Of a DNA stretch of 64,000 bases, positions 11,107 to 21,076 are shown one piece after another; position 1 is the stretch's first letter, and each line of letters opens with the position of its first letter. The notes beneath the pieces are model-generated. The model was given only the letters and a program-made list of their open reading frames with translations, had not been told where the DNA came from and searched no databases. This stretch comes from Colwellia sp. 1_MG-2023 (lineage in GTDB: Bacteria > Pseudomonadota > Gammaproteobacteria > Enterobacterales > Alteromonadaceae): NCBI RefSeq assembly GCF_030546755.1, contig NZ_JAUOPE010000011.1, positions 1-64,000 on the forward strand, written 5' to 3'. Position numbers and translations under genes: made by a program.

Positions 11107-11126
11107 CTGTTTTCTCCTTAAAACAG
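11107..11126 (-). promoter_or_regulatory. Hairpin presenting a Shine-Dalgarno in its loop
   Basis: On the minus strand a 7-bp perfect stem (CTGTTTT paired with AAAACAG) closes a 6-nt loop that is exactly AAGGAG, the ribosome-binding site of the 13-codon ORF. It lies between the LysM-protein gene and dprA. It could act as a translational switch; this is inferred from the drawing of the stem only. Confidence 0.4.
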
Positions 11127-11153
11127 TCCAATAATATTTATTACGCGGTTTTT

Positions 11154-12242
11154 TTATGGCGCCGTTACTGAATCTTGAAGCCTTAACGGTTTTTCAGAAT
11201 TCAAAATGATCGCCATACTGACTTGTTCAAACACTTTGAAAACCATCATTTTACCAATAGCTTCTTTCGGCATTTGATAATCAGATTCAGCGTCGTTAGC
11301 CATTCTATTCCAACGAGATGCATCAGTCGTATACACAGGACCATCGTTAGTTTCTACTACGCCAGGGCTTAATCGATTTACCGATAAAACATCACCTTGT
11401 TTTACGCCGTGGCTATTACCTTGGTCAATAAACACCACTTCAAGCTTGCCAAATTCTCGCATGCCATTGGATGCTTTAATGATTTCACCTTGAACGTCAT
11501 GACTTGCCGCTTGCATGGTAAAAAATGAAGGTAACATTTGTCCTTCATTGACTGGTTTTACAATATCGCCAGCACGAATTTCTCTTAAAGCGCCTTCCAC
11601 ATAAATAGTGGCTGGCGTTTTACTGGCTTTATCACCTTGTCGAATCGCTTTACCAGTGCCAACTAAACGAGCATGATAACCAATAATTTCTTCAGTGGAA
11701 GGTGAAATGATTGCATCGGCTTTTTGATAAACCCCATAAGACTTACCTGTCGCTAAATCACCGTTAACGTAAAGCTTAACGCCATCCACGCTTGATTTAT
11801 AACCGTCATCACTGCCTAAAATATAAGGGCCGCTTTCAATGTCTTCTCCTGAAAGTACGGTGTCATATTTAACAAAAGGAGATAGAACATTAAGCGAAAT
11901 GGTTTCAACCGGATTTTGATCTTTAAGTGCAGTACGAACTTTAGGAGACCATTTTAATGCAGGTTTTCCTTTCACCAACATTGGACGACCTTGTTCATCA
12001 TATATAAGGTTCAGTTCTTCACCTGGATAAATTAAATGAGGATTTTCAATGTCAGGGTTAATTCTCCATAATTTTGGCCATAACCATGGTTGCTGTAAAA
12101 ATTTTGCTGAAATGTCCCAAAGTGTATCGCCTTTTTTTACAACATAAGACGTTGGTGCATTCTTCGTCAACTGAAGCTCATCTGCTATAACACTCAACGG
12201 CAAAATTAAACAAAATATCGTTAACGTTATCCTTTTTAGCAT
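11154..12242 (-). CDS. Secreted LysM-domain protein
   Basis: A 362-residue protein with an N-terminal signal peptide (hydrophobic FCLILPLSVIA before DELQ) and a LysM domain at about residues 33-80 (SYVVKKGDTLWDISAKF ... HLIYPGEEL), which binds peptidoglycan glycan chains. The remainder has no catalytic motif that I recognise. LysM proteins of this type are commonly encoded directly upstream of dprA in gammaproteobacteria, as here, and diverge from def. A role in cell-envelope maintenance is inferred from the domain and export. Confidence 0.85.
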   Translation of the reverse strand: MLKRITLTIFCLILPLSVIADELQLTKNAPTSYVVKKGDTLWDISAKFLQQPWLWPKLWRINPDIENPHLIYPGEELNLIYDEQGRPMLVKGKPALKWSPKVRTALKDQNPVETISLNVLSPFVKYDTVLSGEDIESGPYILGSDDGYKSSVDGVKLYVNGDLATGKSYGVYQKADAIISPSTEEIIGYHARLVGTGKAIRQGDKASKTPATIYVEGALREIRAGDIVKPVNEGQMLPSFFTMQAASHDVQGEIIKASNGMREFGKLEVVFIDQGNSHGVKQGDVLSVNRLSPGVVETNDGPVYTTDASRWNRMANDAESDYQMPKEAIGKMMVFKVFEQVSMAIILNSEKPLRLQDSVTAP

Positions 12243-12368
12243 ATTTATCCGCCTATTCTTCTTTCAATTAACCTAAAGTAACGTAAAGCACTAGGATTAA
12301 TTATATTTAATGGCTAAAATTGAAACATAACACTCTATGCGAAATTTCGCGAATTCTTTTGAAAAATT

Positions 12369-12884
12369 ATGGCTATATTAGACGTTTTACGATTTCCAGA
12401 TGAAAGACTACGCACTAAAGCAGCGCCCGTTGCTGAAGTGAATGAAGATATTAAAAACATTGTTGCTGACATGTTTGAAACTATGTACGCAGAAAATGGT
12501 GTGGGCTTAGCGGCAACCCAAGTAAATATACATCAACGGATCGTGGTAATTGATGTTTCCGAAGACAAAGAACAATCTTATGTTTTAATTAATCCTGAAA
12601 TTATCAAGAAAAATGATGAAATCATGATTAACGAGGAAGGTTGTTTGTCGGTGCCAAGCAACTATGCAAAAGTAGAACGCCACACAGAAGTCACTGTAAA
12701 AGCACTTGATATCAATGGCGAAGAATTTGAACTAGACGCAACCGAGTTATTATCAATTTGTATTCAACATGAGTTAGATCATCTTGATGGAGTGCTTTTT
12801 GTGGATTATTTATCACCACTAAAGCGTAAGCGTATTCAAACAAAGTTAGAAAAAGAAGCTCGTTTAGCAAAAGCTGGCGCTTAA
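12369..12884 (+). CDS. def: Peptide deformylase
   Basis: Removes the formyl group from the initiator methionine of new proteins. The 171 residues carry all three metal-site motifs in order: [15 protein letters not shown] with the metal cysteine, and QHELDHLDG (HExxH). Length matches E. coli Def. A perfect palindrome GCGAAATTTCGC (12339-12350) ends 18 bp before the ATG. fmt follows 28 bp downstream, the usual def-fmt pair, and the set continues into rsmB and trkA as in E. coli. Confidence 0.97.
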   Translation: MAILDVLRFPDERLRTKAAPVAEVNEDIKNIVADMFETMYAENGVGLAATQVNIHQRIVVIDVSEDKEQSYVLINPEIIKKNDEIMINEEGCLSVPSNYAKVERHTEVTVKALDINGEEFELDATELLSICIQHELDHLDGVLFVDYLSPLKRKRIQTKLEKEARLAKAGA

Positions 12885-12912
12885 TCACTATTATTAAGAA
12901 TAGAATCTACCT

Positions 12913-13887
12913 ATGTCACAACCTTTAAATATTATTTTTGCCGGTACTCCTGATTTTGCCGCCAAGCATTTAGCTGCACTGATCAATTCTCACCACAATG
13001 TTATTGCGGTGTATTGTCCACCGGATAAACCTGCTGGCCGAGGTAAAAAACTCACGGCATGTGCTACTAAGCTGTTAGCCATTGAAAACAATATTCCCGT
13101 TGAACAACCGCAGCATTTCAAAGAAAGTAAAGATCAAGCAACATTATTAAATTACCATGCAGACATTATGGTGGTGGTTGCCTACGGTTTATTACTGCCT
13201 AAAGTTATATTAGACGCGCCCCGACTAGGCTGTATTAATGTTCACGGTTCTATTTTACCTAAATGGCGTGGCGCCGCCCCTATTCAACGCGCTGTTGAAG
13301 CAGGTGATGTAGAAACCGGTGTTACCATCATGCAAATGGATGAAGGTCTTGATACTGGCGATATGATTTTAAAAGCGATTTGTGAAATCAGCCAACAAGA
13401 TACCAGTGCTAGTATTTATGAGAAACTTGCCGAATTAGGGCCTCAAGCTTTAACCGAAACATTGCAGTTAATGGCTGAAAATAAACATCACGCTGAACCA
13501 CAAAGTAATGATTTAGCCACGCACGCAGCTAAACTTAATAAAGATGAAGCAGAATTTGACTGGCAATTATCAGCAAAAACTTTACATCAAAAGCTTCGTG
13601 CTTATATTCCTTGGCCTGTCGCTCAGTTTACTTTTAATGATGACAAACAAAAACAACACCGTATTCGCGCTTGGCAAGCCAGTATTGTTGAAGATGATTT
13701 TAGCGAGACTCCTGGCACCATTATCAATGTCGATAAAACAGGTGTCACCGTAGCTACTGGTGATCAGGCGTTAAAATTAGAAATTTTGCAATTACCGGGC
13801 AAAAAAGCGCTGCCGTTTTCTGACATATTAAATGGACGCGCTGAATGGTTTCAAAAAGGTCAATCTATTAATGGTTTAGGTGAATAA
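12913..13887 (+). CDS. fmt: Methionyl-tRNA formyltransferase
   Basis: Transfers a formyl group from 10-formyltetrahydrofolate to initiator Met-tRNA, partner of Def. The 324 residues contain the catalytic block HGSILPKWRGAAPIQRAV and the DTGDM motif. A C-terminal OB-like domain starts near residue 210. The end lies at or just before the start of rsmB, depending on which rsmB start is used. Confidence 0.97.
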   Translation: MSQPLNIIFAGTPDFAAKHLAALINSHHNVIAVYCPPDKPAGRGKKLTACATKLLAIENNIPVEQPQHFKESKDQATLLNYHADIMVVVAYGLLLPKVILDAPRLGCINVHGSILPKWRGAAPIQRAVEAGDVETGVTIMQMDEGLDTGDMILKAICEISQQDTSASIYEKLAELGPQALTETLQLMAENKHHAEPQSNDLATHAAKLNKDEAEFDWQLSAKTLHQKLRAYIPWPVAQFTFNDDKQKQHRIRAWQASIVEDDFSETPGTIINVDKTGVTVATGDQALKLEILQLPGKKALPFSDILNGRAEWFQKGQSINGLGE

Positions 13888-13891
13888 CATA

Positions 13892-15187
13892 ATGGCAACA
13901 AATGTAAGAGCCCTAGCCGCTAAATGTACTTATGCCGTCATTGATAAAGGACGTAGTCTTGCTGATGAGTTACCAACACAGCAAGAAAAAGTAGTAGGTA
14001 AAGATAAAGGGCTACTACAGGAGTTATGTTATGGCGTATTACGCTACTTACCTGAATTAGAGCATGAAGTAAGACAACTGATTCAAAAGCCATTAGTCGC
14101 TAAACAAAGAGCGGTGCATTTTTTGCTGTTGGTAGGTATTTATCAAATAAAGTATACCCGCATACCAGATCATGCAGCAGTCAGCGAAACCGTTGCTGCC
14201 ACTAAACCTTTGAAACATCAACATTTAAAAGCTTTAGTTAATGGTATTTTGCGTAATTTTCAGCGTAAGTCATCTGATAACAATGAAAATTTGCCTGATG
14301 CAATAAAATTTAATCACCCTGGCTGGTTTATTAAAAAAATACAAAATGCTTACCCAAATGACTGGCGGGCCGTTCTAAACGCCAATCAAGAAAAACCACC
14401 AATGTGGCTAAGAGTTAATCAACAGCATCATACGATTAATCAATATCTCGAATTATTAGCAAAGGCTGATATCGAAGTAGATAGCTGTGATGAATTCTCT
14501 GGAGCAATAAAGTTAGCTCAAGCAACAGATGTAAATAATCTGCCGGGCTTTGAGCTTGGCCATGTATCGGTACAAGATGGCGCGGCTCAGCAAGCGGCTG
14601 TACTTTTAGATTGCCAACCCAATGATCACGTACTTGATTGCTGTGCAGCACCCGGTGGTAAAACATGTCATATCTTAGAGCTTAGTCCGTCGATAAAATC
14701 AATGACTGCCATTGATATTGAAGATAAACGCTTATTACGTGTAAAAGAAAATCTCGCTCGACTTAACCTAACTGCAAAAGTTATTGCCGCCGATGCGTCT
14801 AAACCTGAACTATGGTGGGACAATCAAGAATATGACCGCATATTACTTGATGCACCTTGTTCTGGCACTGGTGTGATCAGGCGTCACCCAGATATAAAAT
14901 GGTTAAGAAAATCAACAGATATTGAAGCACTGACGTTATTACAACAACAAATATTGAAAAATATATGGTCATTGCTTAAACCCGGTGGTACTTTGCTTTA
15001 TGTTACTTGTAGTATTTTACCTGAAGAAAACTGTGAACAAATTCAGCAGTTTATTTCAGAAAATTCCGATGCAGAGCTGATAGCAATAGAAAATACCCAA
15101 CAGAAAATAGGCTGGCAAATATTACCGAATGAACAGTCTATGGATGGTTTTTACTACGCTAAGCTAAAAAAGAAAAATAACGGATAG
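13892..15187 (+). CDS. rsmB: 16S rRNA m5C967 methyltransferase
   Basis: Methylates C967 of 16S rRNA with SAM. An N-terminal NusB-like domain covers about the first 140 residues. The RNA methyltransferase domain has the SAM loop DCCAAPGGKTCH, the catalytic pair of cysteines in DAPCSGTG and TCSILPEEN, and HPDIKW. I use the ATG at 13892 (MATNVRALAAK); a GTG at 13880 inside the fmt end is an alternative that adds four residues. trkA starts 6 bp after its stop. Confidence 0.95.
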   Translation: MATNVRALAAKCTYAVIDKGRSLADELPTQQEKVVGKDKGLLQELCYGVLRYLPELEHEVRQLIQKPLVAKQRAVHFLLLVGIYQIKYTRIPDHAAVSETVAATKPLKHQHLKALVNGILRNFQRKSSDNNENLPDAIKFNHPGWFIKKIQNAYPNDWRAVLNANQEKPPMWLRVNQQHHTINQYLELLAKADIEVDSCDEFSGAIKLAQATDVNNLPGFELGHVSVQDGAAQQAAVLLDCQPNDHVLDCCAAPGGKTCHILELSPSIKSMTAIDIEDKRLLRVKENLARLNLTAKVIAADASKPELWWDNQEYDRILLDAPCSGTGVIRRHPDIKWLRKSTDIEALTLLQQQILKNIWSLLKPGGTLLYVTCSILPEENCEQIQQFISENSDAELIAIENTQQKIGWQILPNEQSMDGFYYAKLKKKNNG

Positions 15188-15193
15188 CATCCA

Positions 15194-16573
15194 ATGAAAA
15201 TAGTCATAATTGGCGCAGGACAAGTTGGTGGCACACTCGCGGAAAATTTAGTGGGTGAAAAAAACGACATCACTTTAATTGATACCAACGCAGAAATATT
15301 GCGCGAGTTGCAAGATAAAATGGACCTGCAAGTGGTAGTAGGTCAAGGTTCACACCCTGATGTATTAAAACAAGCGGGTGCTGAAGATGCTGAACTTATT
15401 GTTGCCGTAACCAGTGACGATGCAACCAATATGATTGCCTGCCAAATTTGTTATTCATTATTTAATACCGCCACAAAAATAGCTCGTATACGTTCTGCTA
15501 AAATTTTGAAATATCAAGATGAGTTATTTCAGCACGAAAATATTCCTGTCGATCACGTTATTGCACCTGAAGAATTAGTTACTCGAGATATCGCTCGATT
15601 AATTGATTACCCAGGTGCATTACAAGTATTAGAATTTGCTAAAGGTAAAGTGAGTTTAGTTGCTGTTAAAGCCTATTATGGCGGTTTATTAGTAGGTCAT
15701 GCCCTGTCAACTCTGCGAGAACATATTCCTAATGTTGATACGCGGGTTGCTGCTATATATCGTAACGGTAAGCCTATTCGTCCACTTGGCACAACCGTGA
15801 TTGAAGCAGATGATGAAGTGTTTTTCATTGCCGCTACTATTCATATTCGTGCTGTTATGAACGAATTACAAAAACTTGAGCCTGCTTACAAACGAATCAT
15901 GATTGCTGGTGGTGGTAATATTGGAGCTGGCTTAGCTCGCTTATTAGAAAAAAATCATCAAGTGAAACTAATTGAGCACACACCTAAACGTGCCGCTTAT
16001 TTAGCTTCTGAGCTAAACGATACCTTAGTCTTTGTCGGTGATTCATCAGATCAAGAACTATTGATGGAAGAACATGTTGACCAATTTGATGTTTTTATTG
16101 CTGTCACAAACGATGACGAAGCCAATATTATGTCATCTTTACTCGCAAAACGTTTAGGTGTGCGCAAAGCCATGGTGTTGATACAACGTAGCGCCTATAT
16201 TGATTTAGTCCATGGCAGTAATATCGATATCGCCGTTTCTCCACAACACGCAACAATTTCAGCATTATTAACTCATGTACGTAAAGGTAGTATTAATAAT
16301 GTTTATAGTTTACGAGGCGGTGCAGCGGAAGCGATAGAAATTGTAGCCAAAGGTAATGAAAACTCATCTAAAGTTATTGGCAGAACTATTGCTTCATTAA
16401 AGTTACCTCCAGGTACAACCATTGGTGCGATAGTGCGTGATGAAGAAGTTATCATCGCCCACTCTCATACTGAAATTTTAGCCGAAGATCATGTGATTTT
16501 ATTTTTAGTGAATAAGAAATATATTTCAGATGTAGAGAAATTATTCTATGTTGATCCGCTTAAGTTCTTTTAA
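15194..16573 (+). CDS. trkA: Trk potassium transporter peripheral subunit TrkA
   Basis: The cytosolic NAD-binding regulator of Trk K+ uptake, which gates the TrkH pore. The 459 residues are a tandem repeat of RCK units: the first starts with [17 protein letters not shown], the second near residue 235 with [18 protein letters not shown], each followed by a TrkA-C domain. It ends the def-fmt-rsmB-trkA run, as in E. coli. Its partner trkH lies about 900 bp downstream on the opposite strand. Confidence 0.96.
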   Translation: MKIVIIGAGQVGGTLAENLVGEKNDITLIDTNAEILRELQDKMDLQVVVGQGSHPDVLKQAGAEDAELIVAVTSDDATNMIACQICYSLFNTATKIARIRSAKILKYQDELFQHENIPVDHVIAPEELVTRDIARLIDYPGALQVLEFAKGKVSLVAVKAYYGGLLVGHALSTLREHIPNVDTRVAAIYRNGKPIRPLGTTVIEADDEVFFIAATIHIRAVMNELQKLEPAYKRIMIAGGGNIGAGLARLLEKNHQVKLIEHTPKRAAYLASELNDTLVFVGDSSDQELLMEEHVDQFDVFIAVTNDDEANIMSSLLAKRLGVRKAMVLIQRSAYIDLVHGSNIDIAVSPQHATISALLTHVRKGSINNVYSLRGGAAEAIEIVAKGNENSSKVIGRTIASLKLPPGTTIGAIVRDEEVIIAHSHTEILAEDHVILFLVNKKYISDVEKLFYVDPLKFF

Positions 16574-16582
16574 GGGAATAGA

Positions 16583-17389
16583 CTAATTTACAGAGCAAGT
16601 TACGTGCAGGTTATCGATATAATGTTGCTTTAATTGTCCGCTAATACGCATTTCTTCTAAAGCTTTATTAAATTTATCAATAAAACTCTTTGAAACTGTC
16701 TTTTTATTAAACAAAAAATATATCGGGGTTTCATAAAGTACTGATGAATGAATAGTTATTTCAGGGAAAGGGAGTCGATTTAATTCGTGACATAGAACAA
16801 TACTATCGTCGATAACAATATCTACTCGCTCATAATTAAGCATTTTTAATCGCTTACTCACCGTGTCACTATAAATAAAGTTATTACTATCTGCTTTTGC
16901 TTTTTCAATTTCCTCGCCATACCAACCAGCAAGGTTTATAGCGATGATTTTATCTGATTCAATAATATTCTTAATATTGGTAGATTCACTAATACTCCTA
17001 TCATTTGTACGATAGGCAAATTGATTGATTTCATGTCTATACTGGTTACTATACCAATATGCTTGAGCTCGTTCCTTATTAAAGCTAGCGCCAAGACCAA
17101 TATCAACATTACCTTTTTTTAATTCAAACAAAGAACGTCTTTCAGGAAAATGTACGACTTTTAATTCACAGCCAACTTCATTTAAAATAATTCGAAGTAA
17201 CTCAATATCAGCTCCCATGCTAACCCCTTCAGGGCTCATATATATGTATGGATACCAATCAATCGTTGAAGATAATATTAATGGGTTTTCGCAACCGAAG
17301 TTTTTAGCAATAACTTGACAGTTAAAAAGCAAAAAAATCATAGTTAAAAAATAAGTACTAAACTTGTTAAATGCTGTGTTTTTAAACAT
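16583..17389 (-). CDS. Periplasmic solute-binding protein, family 3
   Basis: A 268-residue protein with a signal peptide and a type-3 extracellular solute-binding fold. Recognisable parts are LILSSTIDWYPYIYMSPEGVSMGADIELL (split here for reference: the ligand-site aromatic region) and the VDIGLGASFNKERAQ block typical of amino-acid binders. No ABC permease or ATPase gene adjoins it, so it is an orphan. Such proteins are numerous in Colwellia-like genomes and their ligands are mostly unknown. It lies between the tail-to-tail trkA and trkH genes. Confidence 0.8.
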   Translation of the reverse strand: MFKNTAFNKFSTYFLTMIFLLFNCQVIAKNFGCENPLILSSTIDWYPYIYMSPEGVSMGADIELLRIILNEVGCELKVVHFPERRSLFELKKGNVDIGLGASFNKERAQAYWYSNQYRHEINQFAYRTNDRSISESTNIKNIIESDKIIAINLAGWYGEEIEKAKADSNNFIYSDTVSKRLKMLNYERVDIVIDDSIVLCHELNRLPFPEITIHSSVLYETPIYFLFNKKTVSKSFIDKFNKALEEMRISGQLKQHYIDNLHVTCSVN

Positions 17390-17500
17390 AACTAATTATA
17401 TGAATTAAAATAATAACTTAAGCCTAGTGTATCGCGAAGATATTTTCAAAATTCAGCAGTCAGACGAATATTCTCATTAGAGTTTATTTTATTAGTCGAT

Positions 17501-18952
17501 TCACGAACGCCAAAACGCAGGGGTAAATAACACCAACAAGGTAAATATTTCTAACCGTCCAAATAACATCGCTAAAATAAGTACCCATTTACTCGAATCG
17601 CCCAGGCTAGCAAAGCTAGACGCAACCTCGCCCAAACCAGGCCCTAAGTTGTTTAAACAGGCTGCAACAGCAGTAAAGGCTGTAATGTCATCAACACCTG
17701 CAGCTAATAATGCCAACATACAGAGTACAAACACCGCCGCATATGCCGAGAAAAAGCCCCATATTGCTTCAACGACTCGATTAGGTAGCGCTTTATTGCC
17801 AAGTTTAATGGTAAAAATAGCTTTAGGATGAACAAGCTTATTAAGTTCTCTTAATCCTTGTAGATACAATAAAACTACCCGAACAACTTTCATACCACCG
17901 CCAGTACTACCTGCACAACCACCAATAAAACTAGAAAATATTAATAAAATAGGTAAAAGCGTAGGCCATTCAGCAAATGACGTGGTTGCAAAGCCTGCTG
18001 TTGTACTAATTGATACCGATTGAAATAAAGCCTGATCGAAAGCTTCAAAGCCTGTTTCATAAACACCAACAGACATTAATACGGTAAAACAGAGCAAGGT
18101 TAAGGCAATTTGAATTGAAATAAACACTTTAAATTCTGGATCATAAAAATATGCCCGCAATGATTTACTATGAACAACAGCAAAATGCAGCGCAAAATTA
18201 ACACCGGAAATAAGTAAGAAAAACACACAGACAAAATTAATTAAAGGACTATCAAAATATCCCATACTTAAGTCATGAGTAGAAAAACCACCAATTGCTA
18301 TGGTAGAAAAAGCATGGCAAATGGCATCAAAACCGCTCATACCAGCTAACCAATAACTGATTGAGCAAGCGATCGTTAATGAGAGATAGATAAACCATAA
18401 ATGTTTGGCGGTGTCAGCGATTCGAGGCGTCATTTTTGAGTCTTTCACTGGCCCTGGTGTTTCAGCGCGATATAACTGCATGCCACCAACTCCAAGCATA
18501 GGAAGAACCGCAACCGCTAACACGATAATGCCCATACCGCCTAACCATTGTAATTGTTGTCTATACCACAAAACCGCATGTGGCAGGCCGTCTATTTTAG
18601 TGAGTATCGTCGCGCCAGTGGTTGTTAAACCTGAAAAAGATTCAAAAAAAGCATCAGCTACCGACAAGTTAGGTTGGTCTAATAACATCAAAGGTATTGC
18701 TGAGAAACTGGCTAAAACAGTCCAAAACAAAACAACAATTAAAAAGCCCTCTCTGGCTCTTAAATCACTTCGTTCCTCTCGGTTAGGATACCAAGCAAAT
18801 AACCCTGCGATTAAGCAGAATACAAAAGACATTAAAAATGAAACACCGCCACCATCACGATAAATTAAGGAGATTAAAGCAGGTGGCAGCATAGTGACGC
18901 TCAGTATGGTCACTAAAAGTCCTAATATGCGGATAATATTTTTATATTGCAC
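17501..18952 (-). CDS. trkH: Trk potassium transporter pore subunit TrkH
   Basis: The inner-membrane pore of the Trk system, with the expected 483-residue length and many membrane segments. Four pore-loop repeats are visible, including FSGLTTTGATIL, ATIAIGGFSTH-like (AFSTIAIGGFS), SVSISTTAGFAT and the AACLNNLGPGLG loop. The region GGCAGSTGGGMKVVR is characteristic. The gene is third in the pepQ-yigZ-trkH run, conserved with E. coli. K+ uptake requires TrkA, encoded at 15194. Confidence 0.95.
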   Translation of the reverse strand: MQYKNIIRILGLLVTILSVTMLPPALISLIYRDGGGVSFLMSFVFCLIAGLFAWYPNREERSDLRAREGFLIVVLFWTVLASFSAIPLMLLDQPNLSVADAFFESFSGLTTTGATILTKIDGLPHAVLWYRQQLQWLGGMGIIVLAVAVLPMLGVGGMQLYRAETPGPVKDSKMTPRIADTAKHLWFIYLSLTIACSISYWLAGMSGFDAICHAFSTIAIGGFSTHDLSMGYFDSPLINFVCVFFLLISGVNFALHFAVVHSKSLRAYFYDPEFKVFISIQIALTLLCFTVLMSVGVYETGFEAFDQALFQSVSISTTAGFATTSFAEWPTLLPILLIFSSFIGGCAGSTGGGMKVVRVVLLYLQGLRELNKLVHPKAIFTIKLGNKALPNRVVEAIWGFFSAYAAVFVLCMLALLAAGVDDITAFTAVAACLNNLGPGLGEVASSFASLGDSSKWVLILAMLFGRLEIFTLLVLFTPAFWRS

Positions 18953-18982
18953 GACTAATGGTACTTCTTATTATTCATGTGA

Positions 18983-19594
18983 CTAAACTGACTTTAAGAT
19001 TAATTGACCAGATGACAACGTTTTTAATTGTTCTTTTAATAACAATACGTTGGCTTCTGGAATAGCTAATGTTAATGCAACATCCACTTGGTAGCATTGT
19101 TCAACCACCTCACCACCGATAGTACTAAGTAAATGTAGCACATCATTCACTTGAGTATACTGACATGCTAACGTTTTGTGTACCATAGGAATTTTAGTTT
19201 TTGTCTTTAATAAAGTCAGGGCTTGCCTAACACTTCCCCCGTATGCCCTTTGCAGACCGCCAGTGCCTAGTTTTATACCGCCAAAATAACGAACCACTAC
19301 CGCGCAAACTTCTCCTATGTTACTACCTTGCAGTACATTTAACATTGGACGACCAGCGGTACCTGATGGCTCGCCATCATCTGAAAAGCCATAACATTGG
19401 CTATTTTTAGGATGCGAACTGACAAACGCGTAACAATGGTGTCGCGCTTGTGGGTGCAATTCGATGACTTTTTTTAAGAAGGTTTTAGCGGCTTCATTAG
19501 ACGCACAAGGTGATAGATAACAAATAAATCGACTTTTATTGATAATTGTTTCGTCTGTTACTTCACTCGCCGCTATTTGATATGTTTGTGACAC
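18983..19594 (-). CDS. yigZ: IMPACT/YigZ family protein
   Basis: A 203-residue protein of the UPF0029/IMPACT family. The N-terminal domain shows the KSRFICYLSP start and the GEPSGTAGRPML block; a second ferredoxin-like domain follows from about residue 135. The position between pepQ and trkH is the same as in E. coli. The eukaryotic relative regulates Gcn2, but the bacterial function is not established. It is 30 bp from trkH and 17 bp from pepQ, so likely one operon. Confidence 0.9.
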   Translation of the reverse strand: MSQTYQIAASEVTDETIINKSRFICYLSPCASNEAAKTFLKKVIELHPQARHHCYAFVSSHPKNSQCYGFSDDGEPSGTAGRPMLNVLQGSNIGEVCAVVVRYFGGIKLGTGGLQRAYGGSVRQALTLLKTKTKIPMVHKTLACQYTQVNDVLHLLSTIGGEVVEQCYQVDVALTLAIPEANVLLLKEQLKTLSSGQLILKSV

Positions 19595-19611
19595 GTTAAA
19601 CTTTTACTTTT

Positions 19612-20937
19612 TTAGTCTAATTCTAAATCACGAGTCATATTTTCGTTATGCGATTGATGCACTATAATATTATCTTCAATACGAATACCACCAAACTGGC
19701 GCATTTCATCGACATTTTTCCAATGAATCATTTCGCCATTTTTAGATTGTTTTAAATCAGATAATAATGAGTCAATAAAATATAAACCAGGTTCTATAGT
19801 AAACACTTGCTCACTTTCAATAATGCGAGACGTTCTTAAGAAAGGGTGATTTTCTGGAGTATTAACATGTGTACCTCGTTCATCTGCCATAAAACCACCA
19901 ACGTCGTGAGTTTGCAATCCTAAGTGATGACCAAGTCCATGTGGGAAAAAGGTACTCACTACACCAGCTTCAGCAGCCGTTGCCGCATCTACCGTTAAGT
20001 AGTCAAATTCATGTAATACATTGGCGATCTCATGATATACGTTGATATGTAAATCAACATAACTTTTACCTGGTTGAAGCCCATCAACCGCATTCAGCAT
20101 TAATTGATCCATGCGAGCAATTAATTCAGCAAACTTATCACGTTTATATGAGTAGGTTCTGGTAATGTCTGAGGCATAACCATGAAAATTTGCCCCCGCG
20201 TCAATTAAGAAAGAACGATGCGCTTGAGGTACCCCTCTTTCTAATGCCGTATAATGCAAAATAGCGGTATTTTCATTAAGCGCCACTATATTACCGTATG
20301 GAGTTTCACTGTCGGTTTGTTGGCTAGCTTTTAAATAAGCTTGTTGGATATCATATTCCGATGCGCCATCAAAAAATGCGGCTTTTGCGGCTTTATGTGC
20401 TTTAACAGCAATACTATTCGAAAGTCGCATACATTCTTGCTCATATGATGTTTTATAGGCACGATGAAAATGCAAATAATTCAATAGTGTATCAGGGTTG
20501 ATACTGTCAAATCCTAGCGCTTGGGCCACTTCAACATGTGCACCTATATACGCATACCCTTTTTTATCATAAGGTAAAAGTTGGTCTACAGCTGACGCTT
20601 TGTTAAGTATTTTAATATCAAAAAACTCATTCCAGTAACTTTCTGACAACGCAATAACTTTATGCCAAAAGTCAGTCGGCTGGTAATAAATAAGGGTCGG
20701 CTTATCTTCACCATTTATAATCAACCAAGAATTGGGGATGTTCACCAAAGGAAGCCAATGTTTAAAATGAGGGTTCACTTTAAATGGGTAGCTTAAATCA
20801 TCTAAGAATACCTTTAATTCTTGTCCTGAATGAATGACCATTCCCTGCAAATTGTCTCGTTTAAGTGCATTTTTGGCTCTTATTTGCAGTTCAGCAACAT
20901 GTGCTGGATATAAGGTAGAAAGTTTACTCATTCTCAT
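19612..20937 (-). CDS. pepQ: Xaa-Pro dipeptidase PepQ
   Basis: Hydrolyses dipeptides with C-terminal proline, a metal-dependent M24 enzyme. An N-terminal domain (IHSGQELKVFLDDLSYPFKVNPH) precedes the pita-bread catalytic domain with the metal ligands in DAGANFHGYASDITRTY, HGLGHHLG and TIEPGLYF. I place the start at the ATG at 20937 (MRMSKLSTLYP), which has AGGGTG five bases upstream and gives 441 residues, close to E. coli PepQ (443). The open frame runs on to 21009, but that part is atypical and contains a repeat of coding sequence. Confidence 0.93.
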   Translation of the reverse strand: MRMSKLSTLYPAHVAELQIRAKNALKRDNLQGMVIHSGQELKVFLDDLSYPFKVNPHFKHWLPLVNIPNSWLIINGEDKPTLIYYQPTDFWHKVIALSESYWNEFFDIKILNKASAVDQLLPYDKKGYAYIGAHVEVAQALGFDSINPDTLLNYLHFHRAYKTSYEQECMRLSNSIAVKAHKAAKAAFFDGASEYDIQQAYLKASQQTDSETPYGNIVALNENTAILHYTALERGVPQAHRSFLIDAGANFHGYASDITRTYSYKRDKFAELIARMDQLMLNAVDGLQPGKSYVDLHINVYHEIANVLHEFDYLTVDAATAAEAGVVSTFFPHGLGHHLGLQTHDVGGFMADERGTHVNTPENHPFLRTSRIIESEQVFTIEPGLYFIDSLLSDLKQSKNGEMIHWKNVDEMRQFGGIRIEDNIIVHQSHNENMTRDLELD

Positions 20938-21076
20938 TTGATCACCCTGATGAAAAATTTTAGCTATCATATCATAGCGATATTTGCAGTTCAGCAATTG
21001 TAAGCTCAATCTGCACTAAACTCAGCACGCTGAGCTAACCACCTATACTTTTTCAAATATCAGCAAGTCGTGAATA

